From Paraspadella gotoi (taxonomy: Eukaryota; Chaetognatha): a stretch of DNA of 64,000 nucleotides. The notes under the pieces are model-generated. The model was not told where the DNA came from and did not search any database. It worked only from the letters and a program-made list of their open reading frames with translations. A program made the position numbers and the translations under genes. The stretch spans positions 7,500,028-7,564,027 of the forward strand of contig CM119266.1 in the NCBI GenBank assembly GCA_051294375.1, read 5' to 3'. This document shows positions 47,901 to 62,642 of the stretch, piece after piece; within the stretch, counting starts at the first letter, position 1; each line of letters opens with the position of its first letter.

Positions 47901-50034
47901 GGATGTCTCCATCATCTCGATCATCATCTACCGCTCTGATCAATCCAGCACCCCCAATCCCTTCACCCCTAATCACCCTCACCCACCCCACTAACTTCGG
48001 CCCTATCACCCCAGGGGAAGAGGCGCCCCTCCTACAGCAACGCCCATACTGCGTCTAATGATCCGGCGGTGCGTCGCGCACCGTCGCCGTCCCATCATGT
48101 CCACGTCGACGCTCCATCGATGGCTGGCGATGACGGCCCGTCGCGTCTCTTCCCGGTCGAGACCGCGATTTCCGATCACTCATTGGAGCAATGTGGGGAC
48201 GTGGTCAGTCCAATACGTTGGTCTCGTTGGGTAAAAGACGTTCGAGCTGTTGCTGGTGATGTTTGTTGTTCTTCGAAGCTGTGTCGCTGTGATTTTATTG
48301 ACGACGTTGGCTGTTCGCCTTTGTAATTTTGAGTTTGAATAGTTTGTTTTGAATTCGTTGTATGTAGATATCCTCATTAAATGTTCTACTTTTTTCCGTA
48401 CGATAGTATTTGTTTGGGGTCTAACTTACTTCTTTGCTAACTTTTTTTTTTTTTGTCCCCGAGATTTATTTAAAACTTAGCGACTTTTTAAAATTTTCGT
48501 ATAACCAATAAATAAATAGTTCCTGTGCTTCGGACCCCTGCTACCGGCAGGTTTTAAGGGCTCCGTTTCCGCTGAATGCTTAGAGGGCGCCACCGGAGCT
48601 AAAGAAACCCAGAATTTTTGGGTTGGTAGCCAATTAACCCCTCCCCCACCAAACACAAAAATTGACCCCGGGGGCGGGGAACCCCCCCCAGGGCGGGGGC
48701 CCCGGTTTTTAAAAAACCTGGGTTGGTGGTTTCCCATTCTTTGGGAAAAAAAGCTTGGTTAAATTTTTTGGTAGCGGTTTTTATTATTCTTACCCTCTTT
48801 TATGGACATATTTTCTTAAACATTAGAACACTTGTAGGTACAACATTTCATTATTCTGGGAAATTCTCTACCAATTTTTTCGAGGATCTAACATCTTCCA
48901 TTTAGAGTAACTCTTCAACCTCCCCCCCCCCTGCCTTCATTCCTTCAGCAAAGTGGGCGACCGCATTCAATTCTGACGAGCGTGCCATCGCGGGACCACC
49001 GTCCACGACATGTTCAACTGGCTTGAGCGGTCTTCCATCTTTTGCCGCTGCGAACTTGCGGATTGTATCTCTTCTTATCGCGGAGTCGATGACGAAAGGG
49101 TGGCGACCAATGCGACCGGAGGGGCGAAGGTTAGGTTAAGGTTTAGGGTAAAGGACTTTGGGGAGCGACCGAAGGTGAGGTTCAAGGTTAATGGTAAAGG
49201 CTGAAGGGCGAAGGTAAGGTTAAGGTTAAAGGACTGGAGGGGAAGAAGGTAAGGTTAGTAATGGGACTGGGGGGCGAATTGGTAAGGTTGAAGGTTAAGT
49301 AAAGGGACGGAGGGCCGAGCGTAAGTAAGGTTAAGGTTAAGGTTAAGGATGGAGGGCGAAGTAGAGTTAAGGTTATGGTAAAGGACGGAGGGCGAAGGTA
49401 GGTTAAGGTAAATGGGACTTGAAGAGGGGTGAGAAGGTCAAGTTAAGTAATGAGACTGGCAGGGGCGAAGGTAAGCGTTTAAGGTTAAGGTAAAGGGACT
49501 GAGGGCGAAGGTAGGCTTTAGACAGGGTAGGTTGGTTAGGTAGAAATGGCCTAAATCAAACGTTTGTAAAACATACGTAATTACAAATGTTACTAAAAAA
49601 TAAAGCTCCTGTTAATTACCCGGAAATTACTTTAAGATAACCTCTAATGGCGATATGAAAAATAGATGATGAGTAAGGTTCGAGATTAAAGAATAGGGTA
49701 ATTACGTAAAATTAAATTCCTGCGAATATTAATCATTTTTATACTAATCGCAGATTTTTGTTGTATTGGCGAAATCAGTTTTAAATTTTTTTCTGTTTTC
49801 ACTTCCAAATCAACAGATCGAACTCCTGACAGTTTTTAACCTGATCCCACTAACTGACCTCGTGGTTCAAGTGACAGCGACGCCATCCAAAAAGCCGCAA
49901 CTAAAAAGTTCATCTTTGGGACCGGAAATTTACCAAGGAACGCGTCGATGTAAGTTTGTTATTTTTACTTGTACTTGTTTGCTTTGTATATTATATATCT
50001 TGTTTTTGTATCGAAGTAGTCACTTTCATTAGTG
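44985..50034 (-). repeat. SLC34 palindrome, right arm (noisy inverted copy)
   Basis: Reverse complement of 40691-44925 with scattered one-base insertions and deletions that break every SLC34 exon (for example the N-tail exon at 45430-45940 and the QSSS exon at 48040-48240). It also contains what the 324-N gap of the left arm hides: CT-rich sequence with a repeated block (TCTTGGACATCCATATCTT near 46270; TTTTGACATCCTATCTTTC near 46432). The minisatellite is expanded at 49117-49530. 48640-48720 is oddly rich in C/G homopolymers. Frames here should not be read as genes. Confidence 0.8.
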
Positions 50035-50053
50035 CCATTCTCTTCTCTTTTTT
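48290..50053. repeat. Exact duplicate block, copy 1
   Basis: Identical in my reading to 54043-55806 (constant offset 5753) over 1,764 bp, including noisy homopolymers, and likewise followed immediately by a 25-N gap (50054-50078). Such identity between otherwise noisy arms implies one sequence placed twice. Confidence 0.85.
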
Positions 50054-50079
50054 NNNNNNNNNNNNNNNNNNNNNNNNNA

Positions 50080-50319
50080 CTACTGAATTCTTTTGAATCT
50101 TATAGTCATAATAAATCACGAACTTTTTAGTAGAGTGCATATTTAATTCATATTTTAAAAAAACTCTTTAAAACATTTTTTGATAAGATAATTTTGTTGA
50201 TTAATAATCAATGATTACGCCTGATTTTTTTCCCCTTTTGACGTCAGAATAAAAAACTTTGATCCAAAGCAAAATTTCGAGTTGCAATCTCCAGGTAAGT
50301 GCAGAGAAGGGAGAGAGAA

Positions 50320-50350
<31 letters not shown>

Positions 50351-50369
50351 CTACTAATGTCTCTCTCAT

Positions 50370-50407
<38 letters not shown>

Positions 50408-50671
50408 CGTCTTTTCTCTTCTCCTTCTCGTGGCACTTACCTTGCGAGATTGCAACTCGAATTTTGCTTTGGACGCAAAGTTTTTTTTATTCTGACGTCA
50501 AAGGGGAAGAAAAAATCAGGCCGTAATCATTGGATTAATTATCAACAAAATTATCTTTATCAAAAAATGTTTTAAAAGAGTTTTTTTATAACATACTGAA
50601 TTAAATATGCACCCTAAACTAAAAAGTTCGTGATATATATATGCACTATAAGAATTCAAAAGAATACAGTA
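50080..50671. repeat. Small palindrome centred on a GA/CT tract
   Basis: 50080-50350 is the reverse complement of 50385-50671: ACTGAATTCTTTTGAATCTT at the left pairs with AAGAATTCAAAAGAATACAG at the right, and both arms contain the GACGTCA/TGACGTC word and the GTAAGTGC/GCACTTAC word. The centre is a (GA)n-(CT)n stretch. It lies between a 25-N gap and the third SLC34 copy. Non-coding. Confidence 0.85.
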
Positions 50672-50689
50672 TATAAATTGCGTTCTGTT

Positions 50690-53600
50690 CTTCTCTTTTC
50701 CAATCTTTTGTTACACTACTCTCTCTCTCTTCTTCTCTCTCTCTCTCTCTCTCCTCTCTCATCTCTACTCTCTCTCATCTCTCTCTCTCTCTCCCTCTCT
50801 CTCTCGCACTCTCTTTATGCACTATATAAAAACTTAAACTTAAAACTTTAATCAAGCCAAGACCTCACTAGGTTTGGCACGAAGTATTTTTCGATGAACA
50901 ACAAACGAAAAAATATTTTCAAGGGACAATATTTCTTCTCAGCGAAAAGAAAATAACAATTTTGGCTGCAAGAACAGATAACAAACACAAATTGGAACGA
51001 AAAGTTAACAACAGCAGCTCCTTCTTCAATAAAAAGCATAAAAAAGTCTCCCTCCAAAATATAGTTGCAGCTGTGCAAACAACATCAAACAAACACAAGC
51101 GGCAAAGGAACAATACTGCCAACACGAAACACTACCGCCAGCACAGAATTGGACAACGCATCTTTCACTACCAGACGCTGAAACCGTGGGAGCAGCCCGC
51201 GGCGCGGTGGGCAGCAGCGTCGACGACTTGTGTCCCGCTGGAGAGAAATCAGAGTCACGACGCGAACAGATACAAATGCGAAGACGAATGAAGGGGAAAG
51301 CAGGGAAATGGCGTAAAAGAATTTGGGTGGCCTGTAACGGAATCTCGGAAGTGGCGTAAAGAATGGGGTCGTGCGTATAAGGTCAAGGCCCTGTGAGACG
51401 ACGTCGACCCGTCAGAATCCGCAAAAGTCGGACAAGTTCAACTTCGCCGTCGAGGCAGGAAGATTCCCTCGGCGGCGCCACTGGATGAGCCGCCCCCGAT
51501 AAATACGGGCGCCAAGGATTCGTCCAAAACGTCGACGCGCACAGGACGAGTGAAAAGATCCAAGAGCGTTGCGGTAGTGGCCGCCGCCCGCCACCGCCCG
51601 TCGCCCGCCAGCCCATCGGCGCCAAATCGAAAAGTTCAGCGTTCTTGCCGGACTTGCCCGACCGTTTAGACCTAACGGCCACTGGAGAGGTTAAATATCA
51701 CGAAGATTAAGGTACTGGTCCAGTTACTAGATAATCAAGTATAATATAATCATACTTAATAATAATAATAATTAGAATACACTATTTATTTTAATAATAA
51801 TTATATTATAGTAAATTTGTAGATGGGAGGAAAACTCTTCTTTCTCTTCTCTTGCTTTTTCTTAATTCCTTGAAAATTTTTCCTTTTTTTTGCCAAACGA
51901 GCCTCATTTCACTCTCTCTCTCTCATCTTCTCTCTCTCTCTCTCGTCTCTCTGCACTCTCTTCTCCTTCCATCACTATCAACACCGATCTCTCGCCGCAT
52001 GTCCCCGCCTTCTTGGACATCCATATCTTTGCATATTCTGGCTTGTTTCTCTAATTCCTTGAAACTATTGGGATTTTTCACCAAAAGCCTATTTCTCTTC
52101 TCTCTCTCTCTCTCTCTCTCCTTCCATCACAATCCAACGCCATCTCTCGCCATTCCTGGTTCTTTTGAACATCCAATCTTTCAGTTTCCTGGGCTTTTCT
52201 TTTCATGACCCAATCAGAAGACGAGATTAGCATCGGTCAACCGTGGTCTTCAATCTTCAAACTTCCCTTTCTCTTTTCGGACATCGTACCTCTCATCTCG
52301 CTCCTCTTCTCTCTCTCTCTCTCAGTGCTCTCCTTTAGTTCCCTAAGTGTTCGTGATTTAATTATCACATCACCTCTTGTCCTCTCGTTATCATTATATA
52401 AAGAGAATTTAAGACTAAAATTAACTTTCTTAAAAAAACGTCGTTTACAGCCAAGACATAACGGCGCTACCGTTTTCTTTTAACGCCTTGCTTAACGTTT
52501 TCACGGTTTATTCCACCACGCACACCATTAACATTTTCACCACACGCCACCATAACTATACTCATTTCACCACTGCCACTGAAGATATGCGAATAGAATT
52601 CAAGAAAACTAAGATTACAGCAAAAAACGGGGAAACAAAGTAAAAAGCCTAACTCGCGGCATCGATCTCATGAGCTAGGCACGATTCACCGGAAGACGGA
52701 TCACTCAATGATCGATTCGATCCCTTCCGATCTGGGACCTTCGGAGGCTCAGGCCTCCACAACCCGGAGTCCAGAGGTACCTTACCCTTCAACCGCCACC
52801 TCACTCTCCAGCTGTAACGACGAGGGAAAGTATCGTCGTATCCGAAGAAGGAGGTACTCGGATCCAATTTTCTTTGATCCATTATCCATTCCTGATTTCG
52901 TCGGCTAATCCAAAGAACCTCACTCCCGATGTGTGGATCTGCTCGTTGTTTTTTTGTGTTTTATTTTGTGTGTGATCCCCGTCAGCTTGCTTTTCTAGAA
53001 GAGTTCATTCTACTAAAGCTTGCTTTTTTTAACTGTTGTCTCTTGGTTGCTTTTTCTTACTTACTCCCTCATCGATATAATGGCTTTATATGCCCGATAA
53101 ACAATCGTAAGAGGCAAGCTTCGTCGTTAAAACTTGAAATTTACATTTACTCAATATTGAAACGTTATTTAAAATGGGGAAAAAAAAATTAACCGCGCTT
53201 TTTTAGGTCAGGCGCGTTCTTTAAAGGGGAGTCGCTACGGTTCCATGGGTTTCATACGCTTGTCTCTAACTTTCTTCTTTGCTCCTTGGACTGTGATTGA
53301 GCTCCGGATTCAAATTGGTTGGAGAGGCCGAAGCCACTGGTATGCTTGGTTAAGGTAAGAGAGGAGATTAGAAGATAAGCGATTATTGATAAGTCAGTTT
53401 AATGGACTAAATGGTTTATTAAAAACAAAGTTGAAGTAAATCTGTAAATTTTTCCTAGTTACGTACACTAAAGAGTCAAATTTCTGAATTTAATTCCCTT
53501 TAACAACTAAATAAAATAATATTGAGATTTAAACATTTTGCCCCCCCCCTCAAAATATCCTCTTAATATCTTTTATAGTCTTTCGTTATAATTTCCATCT

Positions 53601-55787
53601 CGCAATCTCATTTATGTATAAATACTAAAGACAATTAATGGATGTCTCCATCATCTTCGATCATCATCTACCCTCATAATCCACGCACCCCAATCCCTTC
53701 ACCCCTATCACCCCTCACCCACCCCGACTAACTTCGCCCCTATCACCCCAGGGACAGGAGGCGACCCCTGCCTACAGCAACCCCATCTTGCGTCTACACT
53801 GATCCGGTCGGTCGCCGGTCGCGCACCGTCGCCGTCCCAATCATGTCCACGTCGACGTCCATCGTATGGCATGGCGATGACGGACCGGTCGGTCTCATTC
53901 CAGGTCGAGACGCGATTTCCGATCATCATGGATGCAGAATGTGGGGACGTCGGTCTCCAATACGTTGGTCTCGTTGGGTAAATAGACGTTCGAGCTGTTG
54001 CTGCGTTGATCGTTTGTTGTTCTTCGAAGCTGTGTCCGCTGCTGATTTTATTGACGACGTTGGCTGTTCGCCTTTGTAATTTTGAGTTTGAATAGTTTGT
54101 TTTGAATTCGTTGTATGTAGATATCCTCATTAAATGTTCTACTTTTTTCCGTACGATAGTATTTGTTTGGGGTCTAACTTACTTCTTTGCTAACTTTTTT
54201 TTTTTTTGTCCCCGAGATTTATTTAAAACTTAGCGACTTTTTAAAATTTTCGTATAACCAATAAATAAATAGTTCCTGTGCTTCGGACCCCTGCTACCGG
54301 CAGGTTTTAAGGGCTCCGTTTCCGCTGAATGCTTAGAGGGCGCCACCGGAGCTAAAGAAACCCAGAATTTTTGGGTTGGTAGCCAATTAACCCCTCCCCC
54401 ACCAAACACAAAAATTGACCCCGGGGGCGGGGAACCCCCCCCAGGGCGGGGGCCCCGGTTTTTAAAAAACCTGGGTTGGTGGTTTCCCATTCTTTGGGAA
54501 AAAAAGCTTGGTTAAATTTTTTGGTAGCGGTTTTTATTATTCTTACCCTCTTTTATGGACATATTTTCTTAAACATTAGAACACTTGTAGGTACAACATT
54601 TCATTATTCTGGGAAATTCTCTACCAATTTTTTCGAGGATCTAACATCTTCCATTTAGAGTAACTCTTCAACCTCCCCCCCCCCTGCCTTCATTCCTTCA
54701 GCAAAGTGGGCGACCGCATTCAATTCTGACGAGCGTGCCATCGCGGGACCACCGTCCACGACATGTTCAACTGGCTTGAGCGGTCTTCCATCTTTTGCCG
54801 CTGCGAACTTGCGGATTGTATCTCTTCTTATCGCGGAGTCGATGACGAAAGGGTGGCGACCAATGCGACCGGAGGGGCGAAGGTTAGGTTAAGGTTTAGG
54901 GTAAAGGACTTTGGGGAGCGACCGAAGGTGAGGTTCAAGGTTAATGGTAAAGGCTGAAGGGCGAAGGTAAGGTTAAGGTTAAAGGACTGGAGGGGAAGAA
55001 GGTAAGGTTAGTAATGGGACTGGGGGGCGAATTGGTAAGGTTGAAGGTTAAGTAAAGGGACGGAGGGCCGAGCGTAAGTAAGGTTAAGGTTAAGGTTAAG
55101 GATGGAGGGCGAAGTAGAGTTAAGGTTATGGTAAAGGACGGAGGGCGAAGGTAGGTTAAGGTAAATGGGACTTGAAGAGGGGTGAGAAGGTCAAGTTAAG
55201 TAATGAGACTGGCAGGGGCGAAGGTAAGCGTTTAAGGTTAAGGTAAAGGGACTGAGGGCGAAGGTAGGCTTTAGACAGGGTAGGTTGGTTAGGTAGAAAT
55301 GGCCTAAATCAAACGTTTGTAAAACATACGTAATTACAAATGTTACTAAAAAATAAAGCTCCTGTTAATTACCCGGAAATTACTTTAAGATAACCTCTAA
55401 TGGCGATATGAAAAATAGATGATGAGTAAGGTTCGAGATTAAAGAATAGGGTAATTACGTAAAATTAAATTCCTGCGAATATTAATCATTTTTATACTAA
55501 TCGCAGATTTTTGTTGTATTGGCGAAATCAGTTTTAAATTTTTTTCTGTTTTCACTTCCAAATCAACAGATCGAACTCCTGACAGTTTTTAACCTGATCC
55601 CACTAACTGACCTCGTGGTTCAAGTGACAGCGACGCCATCCAAAAAGCCGCAACTAAAAAGTTCATCTTTGGGACCGGAAATTTACCAAGGAACGCGTCG
55701 ATGTAAGTTTGTTATTTTTACTTGTACTTGTTTGCTTTGTATATTATATATCTTGTTTTTGTATCGAAGTAGTCACTTTCATTAGTG
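50690..55787 (-). repeat. Third SLC34 copy (noisy, inverted)
   Basis: Same orientation and content as 44985-50034, with a different set of small indels until 54043, after which the two are identical. All SLC34 exon remnants are frame-broken (for example 51160-51710 for the N-tail exon). It ends in the 25-N gap 55807-55831. Not an additional gene. Confidence 0.8.
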
Positions 55788-55806
55788 CCATTCTCTTCTC
55801 TTTTTT
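54043..55806. repeat. Exact duplicate block, copy 2
   Basis: Identical partner of 48290-50053; see that entry. Confidence 0.85.
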
Positions 55807-55831
55807 NNNNNNNNNNNNNNNNNNNNNNNNN

Positions 55832-57616
55832 AATTCGAAGCTTAACTTCTGATGAAAGCGAAAGTTTTAAAACAAAGATTAAAAACGAATGAGATTTCTT
55901 GACAAACAATATCTACTAGGTATTTTCAATAGCTAGTATTTTGTTTCAGACATTAACAAAAAGTCAAGTCTCACTTTTAGACTTCGCTCTAACCCAAATA
56001 GCTAAAAGAATAGCTGAAAATCTAATTTTCAAATATAAAACAATATTTCGTGGTTTGTTCATTATTCCAACTGATTCTCGTTTTAATCTAACCACAACTC
56101 AAGGGCAAAGTGAGTGTGAGAGAAGTGATGAGGAAGGAGAGATGAGAGAGACGAGAGGAGATATGATGAGGAAGAGAGAGATGAGGTACGAGTATGAGAA
56201 GAGGATGAGAGGATCTGAGACGTCGATTCTCCCTTCGCCGAGCCATTTGATTTTTTCGGCAAGATCGCTGAGAGAGAGAGAGAGAGAGAGAGAGAACGCA
56301 TAATGTTTTTATTATTCCCCGGATCGAATTTGACAAATTTAAGTTTAAAGAGTCTCATTATTTATTTATTGATTACTTTTAGAAGGAGACGCAGCTAAAA
56401 ATTTAGATTTAAAAAATAAAGAGAAAATCGATAAGCTATGTTTTAATATTCACACCCCTTCATATATGTCAGCTAAATACACTTATCAACTATCTTTAAC
56501 TAGTTTTATACCTTACTATTTTACTGTCTAATCATTTATAAACAAATAAAAAACCATTGAAATTATATTTAGATATGATTTATTGTACTGAGAAAAGATA
56601 AGTGGATTGACATACCTACTAAACCAACGATGCGTTTAGTAGTAAGCCCTTAGCCTTTTTTACACAAAACATTTCATAATTATATCGTACTTGACCATTT
56701 TAGATGATGAAAAATAATTTCAATAACGTTTATAATGGAGATTAATCTAATACGAATCAAAAACAATAAAAATGAAAGCGAAAATGAAATTATTTTAAAT
56801 TTTGTAAAAAGTATTATTTTACAAATTCACGAAAGTAAAAGAATCTTCATTGCTGATTATTGATTATTAATAAACATTGTTCTATTCGGTGAAAATCTCA
56901 CAATTGATTGCTAAACAATCATTTTCAATATATACTTTAAGAAAATATAAAAGGGCTATCAAACTCTACTTTTTAAACTGTCAGAAAATTTAATATATCA
57001 AAGTTTGGGCAACAAGCTAAACTAAAACATGTATAAATTACAAATTCGCGCACGTAAATCATATAAGTAAAATCCCAAAAAAAACCTATAAAAACTTAGT
57101 AAAAACCCTGCTGCATTGAATAATACTGTAACAAAAAATGTTGATACTATGTAACTTTGTCAAACGGGATATTCACTGCTCAATATTTCACAATAAAAAA
57201 AAGATATAAACTCTGCGATTGTCTATTTCAATCATAATTTTTTGAAAGTATCCGGGTTTCGTTTTTACAGTGTAAACTTGAAAACATTACGAGTTTATCA
57301 CAAGTTAGTTTGTCTTTTTCTTTACATAAATATACAGAACTTTACATTTAGAAATCTCCAAAAAAAATTTAGAATTTAGTGATTGAGCCCGGACACTTAA
57401 ACTGGGGAGGTCGGATCGGCATAATTCACAAAAATCACACGAACACTCAAAAACTTAAAACGGGAAGTAAGTTTTCTCTTTCATATTTTTCTTTGATCTT
57501 TTTTTTTAATCTGGGAAGAAAAAGGTGAGGAAGAAATGACCAACTTAAAATTACTATGAACATAAAAGAAAACTTCATGGGGTCTGAATTCTATAAAGAG
57601 TGAGAGAGAGAGAGAC

Positions 57617-57681
<65 letters not shown>

Positions 57682-59044
57682 CCAAAAAGAAATAAGAATA
57701 AAACCCAAATTTATTGTGTGCAGAGATGATAAAGCAATAATTACTGTACTATCGATTGTCCTTTTGTTTTGTCAATGGAAATCCGAGTTTCAGCTCACAG
57801 CGACTTACAGCATCTTTTAGTGACCTACTGCATTTTACGGCATCCTCTAACGACTCACAGTAATTAACTCCGCCATCGCGAGAACCATTTAAATATATAA
57901 TTGTATAATCAAAGATTGTATTGTTTTAATTTTTTTTTTTAAGTTGAAAGCCTCCGGCCATTGGCCTTCGAACCACCAAGAATACCGCCTCCCTGATCCA
58001 CGATGCATCATAGTTATTTTTTCATGAGCGATGTAACTCTGTATATATATAAATAGGAAAAGTTTTAAAATAAAATAAAATATATATAAAATCGATGTAA
58101 ATTAACGGTAGATAATCAAACTAGGTCATCAAAAAAAAAGAATCCAAAATTCGAAGCCTGAAAACTTTTTTTCTTTTCTTTTTTCTTTTCTTGTAATTGT
58201 TTTTGTTGTTGTTATTCTGTACAGCGCCTTCTTTCGTCTGAAAGACTCGATGTTTATGGATTCATTCCGACAGAGGGCAGATGGAGATTAACTCCTTCTG
58301 TTCATTTGTTTTTCTTTTATTTGGATCACTTAACAGTCGACGTGTTTAACGCCAGAGGGGGGGACAGGGAAATATGGGAAGAAGGGAGAGCGAGAGAGAG
58401 AAGAAATATTTTGAGGAACTGAAAACAAAAGACGACAGCGAATCACGATAGGTAAGAGTATTTTTGTTGTTGTTGTTGTTTGTTGTTCCATTCGTAAATA
58501 TGAGGTTTTTTATTTTCTAAAAAAAACTACGAGCGGCGAATTTCGAATTTCACTACGAAAAAGAAGCCACTTTTGAGGTCGCGTGTGTGAAAGAAATAAA
58601 GTCAAGGGGTTTTTATTGGTGGAAAGATTGTGAGTTGTCGAGGGAGGGGTTTGAGTGTGATTGCCCTGTGATATGATAAAAAGGGTTTGTGATAGAATGA
58701 TGGGGTTGAGGATAATCCTGTTTAAATATAAAAATAGTTTTCTCTCTATGAATTTTTTTCTTTTTGGTTCGTAGTTCTTTCAATTTTTTTTAAATACTTT
58801 CAGTTTTTCGAGCTTCGAATTTTTGAAATTTCTTTTTTTTCTCTTCATAAATCCGAGGGAAAAAATATATTGAAGAGGTGGGACATTATTCACAACCGTA
58901 ATTGGGATTTTTATCAACGTATCACTGTATCAATGTATCAACATCGCAGGAAACTAAACGTAAAAATCCAGTTTATGAATTTTATTTGTATCATGTTGGC
59001 TCGATCTTTGTTAACGCGGGGTCTCGATCGGCCGACCTTCTGGA
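55832..59044. other. Intergenic between SLC34 copies and C1q gene
   Basis: AT-rich sequence with GA-rich tracts (56120-56295), a (GA)n run at 57601-57679 and no recognisable coding exon. The 3' UTR of the minus-strand C1q gene should lie just left of 59045. Confidence 0.6.
57601..57679. repeat. (GA)n microsatellite
   Basis: About 38 GA units with two GACAGA interruptions. Confidence 0.95.
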
Positions 59045-60748
<1,704 letters not shown>

Positions 60749-61756
60749 CTGGAAACGCGCGGGAAAAAACATAAGGGAAATGGGAAGACAAATGAACAAT
60801 GGAATGAAATTCGGTTTTTTTTAGAAGAAATGAAGCTATTTATGAAAATTTTATTAGGTTAAGTAGAGAGGTTCACCTAAAAAAACAGATTTTGTTTGTT
60901 ATTACTTATTAGGTGTAATTCCTGTTTACTTAATTTAATAATAACTACTTAATAATTCATCCAATACAAAGCAAAAACTGTATCAGTATATTACTTACTA
61001 TGTTAATTACTACTTCATTTCAGATTTAAAGAAATTTGTTTTCAAAACCTTTAAATTATGAGTTTTTTAAATCCGGAGAACACAAGACTGAACAAATGAG
61101 CACACGCACTAGCGGAAAAGTAAAAAAGTCAAGACGCTGAGCGGAAGCACAACAAATGAACATCGGGTAAAATTTCGAATATAAATACTAATATAAATAA
61201 ACAAAGAAACTATCACGTAGGTTAGAGATTTTTCCCTTCCGAAGCTAAAACGTTGAAACGACGAAAGAATTAAGTGCATGCAGGACGGATTGTCTGTATT
61301 AACTGTCGTATATTCTTATTTTTAAAGTTGTAAAGGTTGTATAATATTATTTACGTAAATTTTATATCCATAGTTTTTACCTATTTACAAATTTCTAAAA
61401 ATAGGGAATGTTAAATATTTTACAAACGAATTAAGTATGGATTTTGTAATGTTCTACTTTCTAACAACGTTGTTACTGACTTTAACGAATAATGTATTCG
61501 AAATATTGACGGAAATTAATTGATAGCTATAATCATACAGGGTGGTTAAAAGCGTCTTTTTCCAATTTCTGGCGAATTACAGTGTAGTATTTTTTTAAAT
61601 CTGGGCCAGACCGCTTTTAAACAGCATGTATCTTTTGATAGGCAGATAGAGGGAAAGAAATATAGATGAATAGAATGATAGACCTATACAGATAAAGGAA
61701 TGGAGGAATATAAAACAGAGTAATGAAGGGAAAGAGAAACAGATATAGAGAGATAC

Positions 61757-61824
<68 letters not shown>

Positions 61825-62179
61825 TTAGATATACAGATAGATAGATAGATAGATTAGATAAATACAAATACAGATACAGATAATTATATGCTTGTGAATA
61901 GATATGTCGTTAGATACTTAGATACAAAGATATATTGATAAATAGATACAAATTAATGATATCCATAATTATATTAATAATAAAAATTGTAATAAAATTA
62001 ATATTACTAATAATTAATAATAAAAATATTAATTAATAATTGCAATACTAGATACAAGTTTGAATACAAAGATAGGAAGGGAAAGTAGATGAGTTGAGGA
62101 CTATAATCTCTAATAGAAATAGATAGGTAAAAGGAGAGAAGAGACACGTATTAGCGGGTGGAAGGGGAACTTCTCTAAC
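60749..62179. other. C1q intron with (GATA)n microsatellite
   Basis: AT-rich intronic sequence. About 27 GATA units at 61749-61860 and degraded GATA/AATA words to 62060. The frames on either strand are repeat translations. Confidence 0.7.
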
Positions 62180-62380
62180 CTGTGACGGCGTTGAAAACAC
62201 TCGCGTCCTCAAGAGAGGAAGAGGAGGAGGAAGAGGAGAAGGAGGAGTCACGCCCGAGAAGGGAAGGGCGTTCTGGGTTGAGGAGTGGGGCGGTGGGGAG
62301 CGGGGTGGGGCAGGCAAACGTGGTCGATGTGGTCGTCGTCGTGGTCGGGGAAGTCGTTAGCGCATTTCCGAGAAATGATG

Positions 62381-62413
<33 letters not shown>

Positions 62414-62642
62414 AAGGAGGAGGAGGCCGGGTCGAATGGAGGGAGAAAGCGAGGAGAGGAGAGAGCAGAGAGAGGAGGAAAGGAAGAAGGAAAAGAGAGA
62501 GACCCGGGGAGGAAGAAAAAGAGGAAGAAGAGGAGGAAAGGAATAACGACGAGGAGGTTCGAGGAGGAAGGAGAGACGGAGGAAGAGGAGGAGGAAGTGA
62601 CGGAGGAAGCGGCGGAAGATTCGTCGTCGTCGTCGTCGTCAT
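62180..62642 (-). CDS. Candidate upstream exon of the C1q gene
   Basis: On the minus strand a frame ends DASVFNAVTG at ACAG/GTTAGAG (donor at 62179) in phase 1, which joins in frame to FSANRERRSAF of the C1q domain. Upstream the frame is low-complexity (Ser, Pro, Thr and Leu runs) back to an ATG at 62642. A second minus frame from 62850 (MSVFFCGDFVSSAAADARR, then Ser and Asp runs) is also open, and I cannot decide which is translated or whether an intron switches between them. No clear signal peptide. Confidence 0.4.

Noticed and set aside
49117-49530. Interstitial telomeric repeat (GGTTAA-like)
   Set aside because: The GGTTAA words sit inside a ~40-bp unit derived from the SLC34 exon end and donor, not a simple telomere array.
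45000-55806. Two further SLC34 genes or exons on the plus-strand side
   Set aside because: These are noisy inverted copies of 40691-44925 with every exon frame-broken, and part is an exact duplicate; counting them as genes would be wrong.
57950-58010. Possible third SINE family (GGTTCGAAGGCC on the minus strand)
   Set aside because: Only an isolated box B-like word; no second collinear copy in the window.
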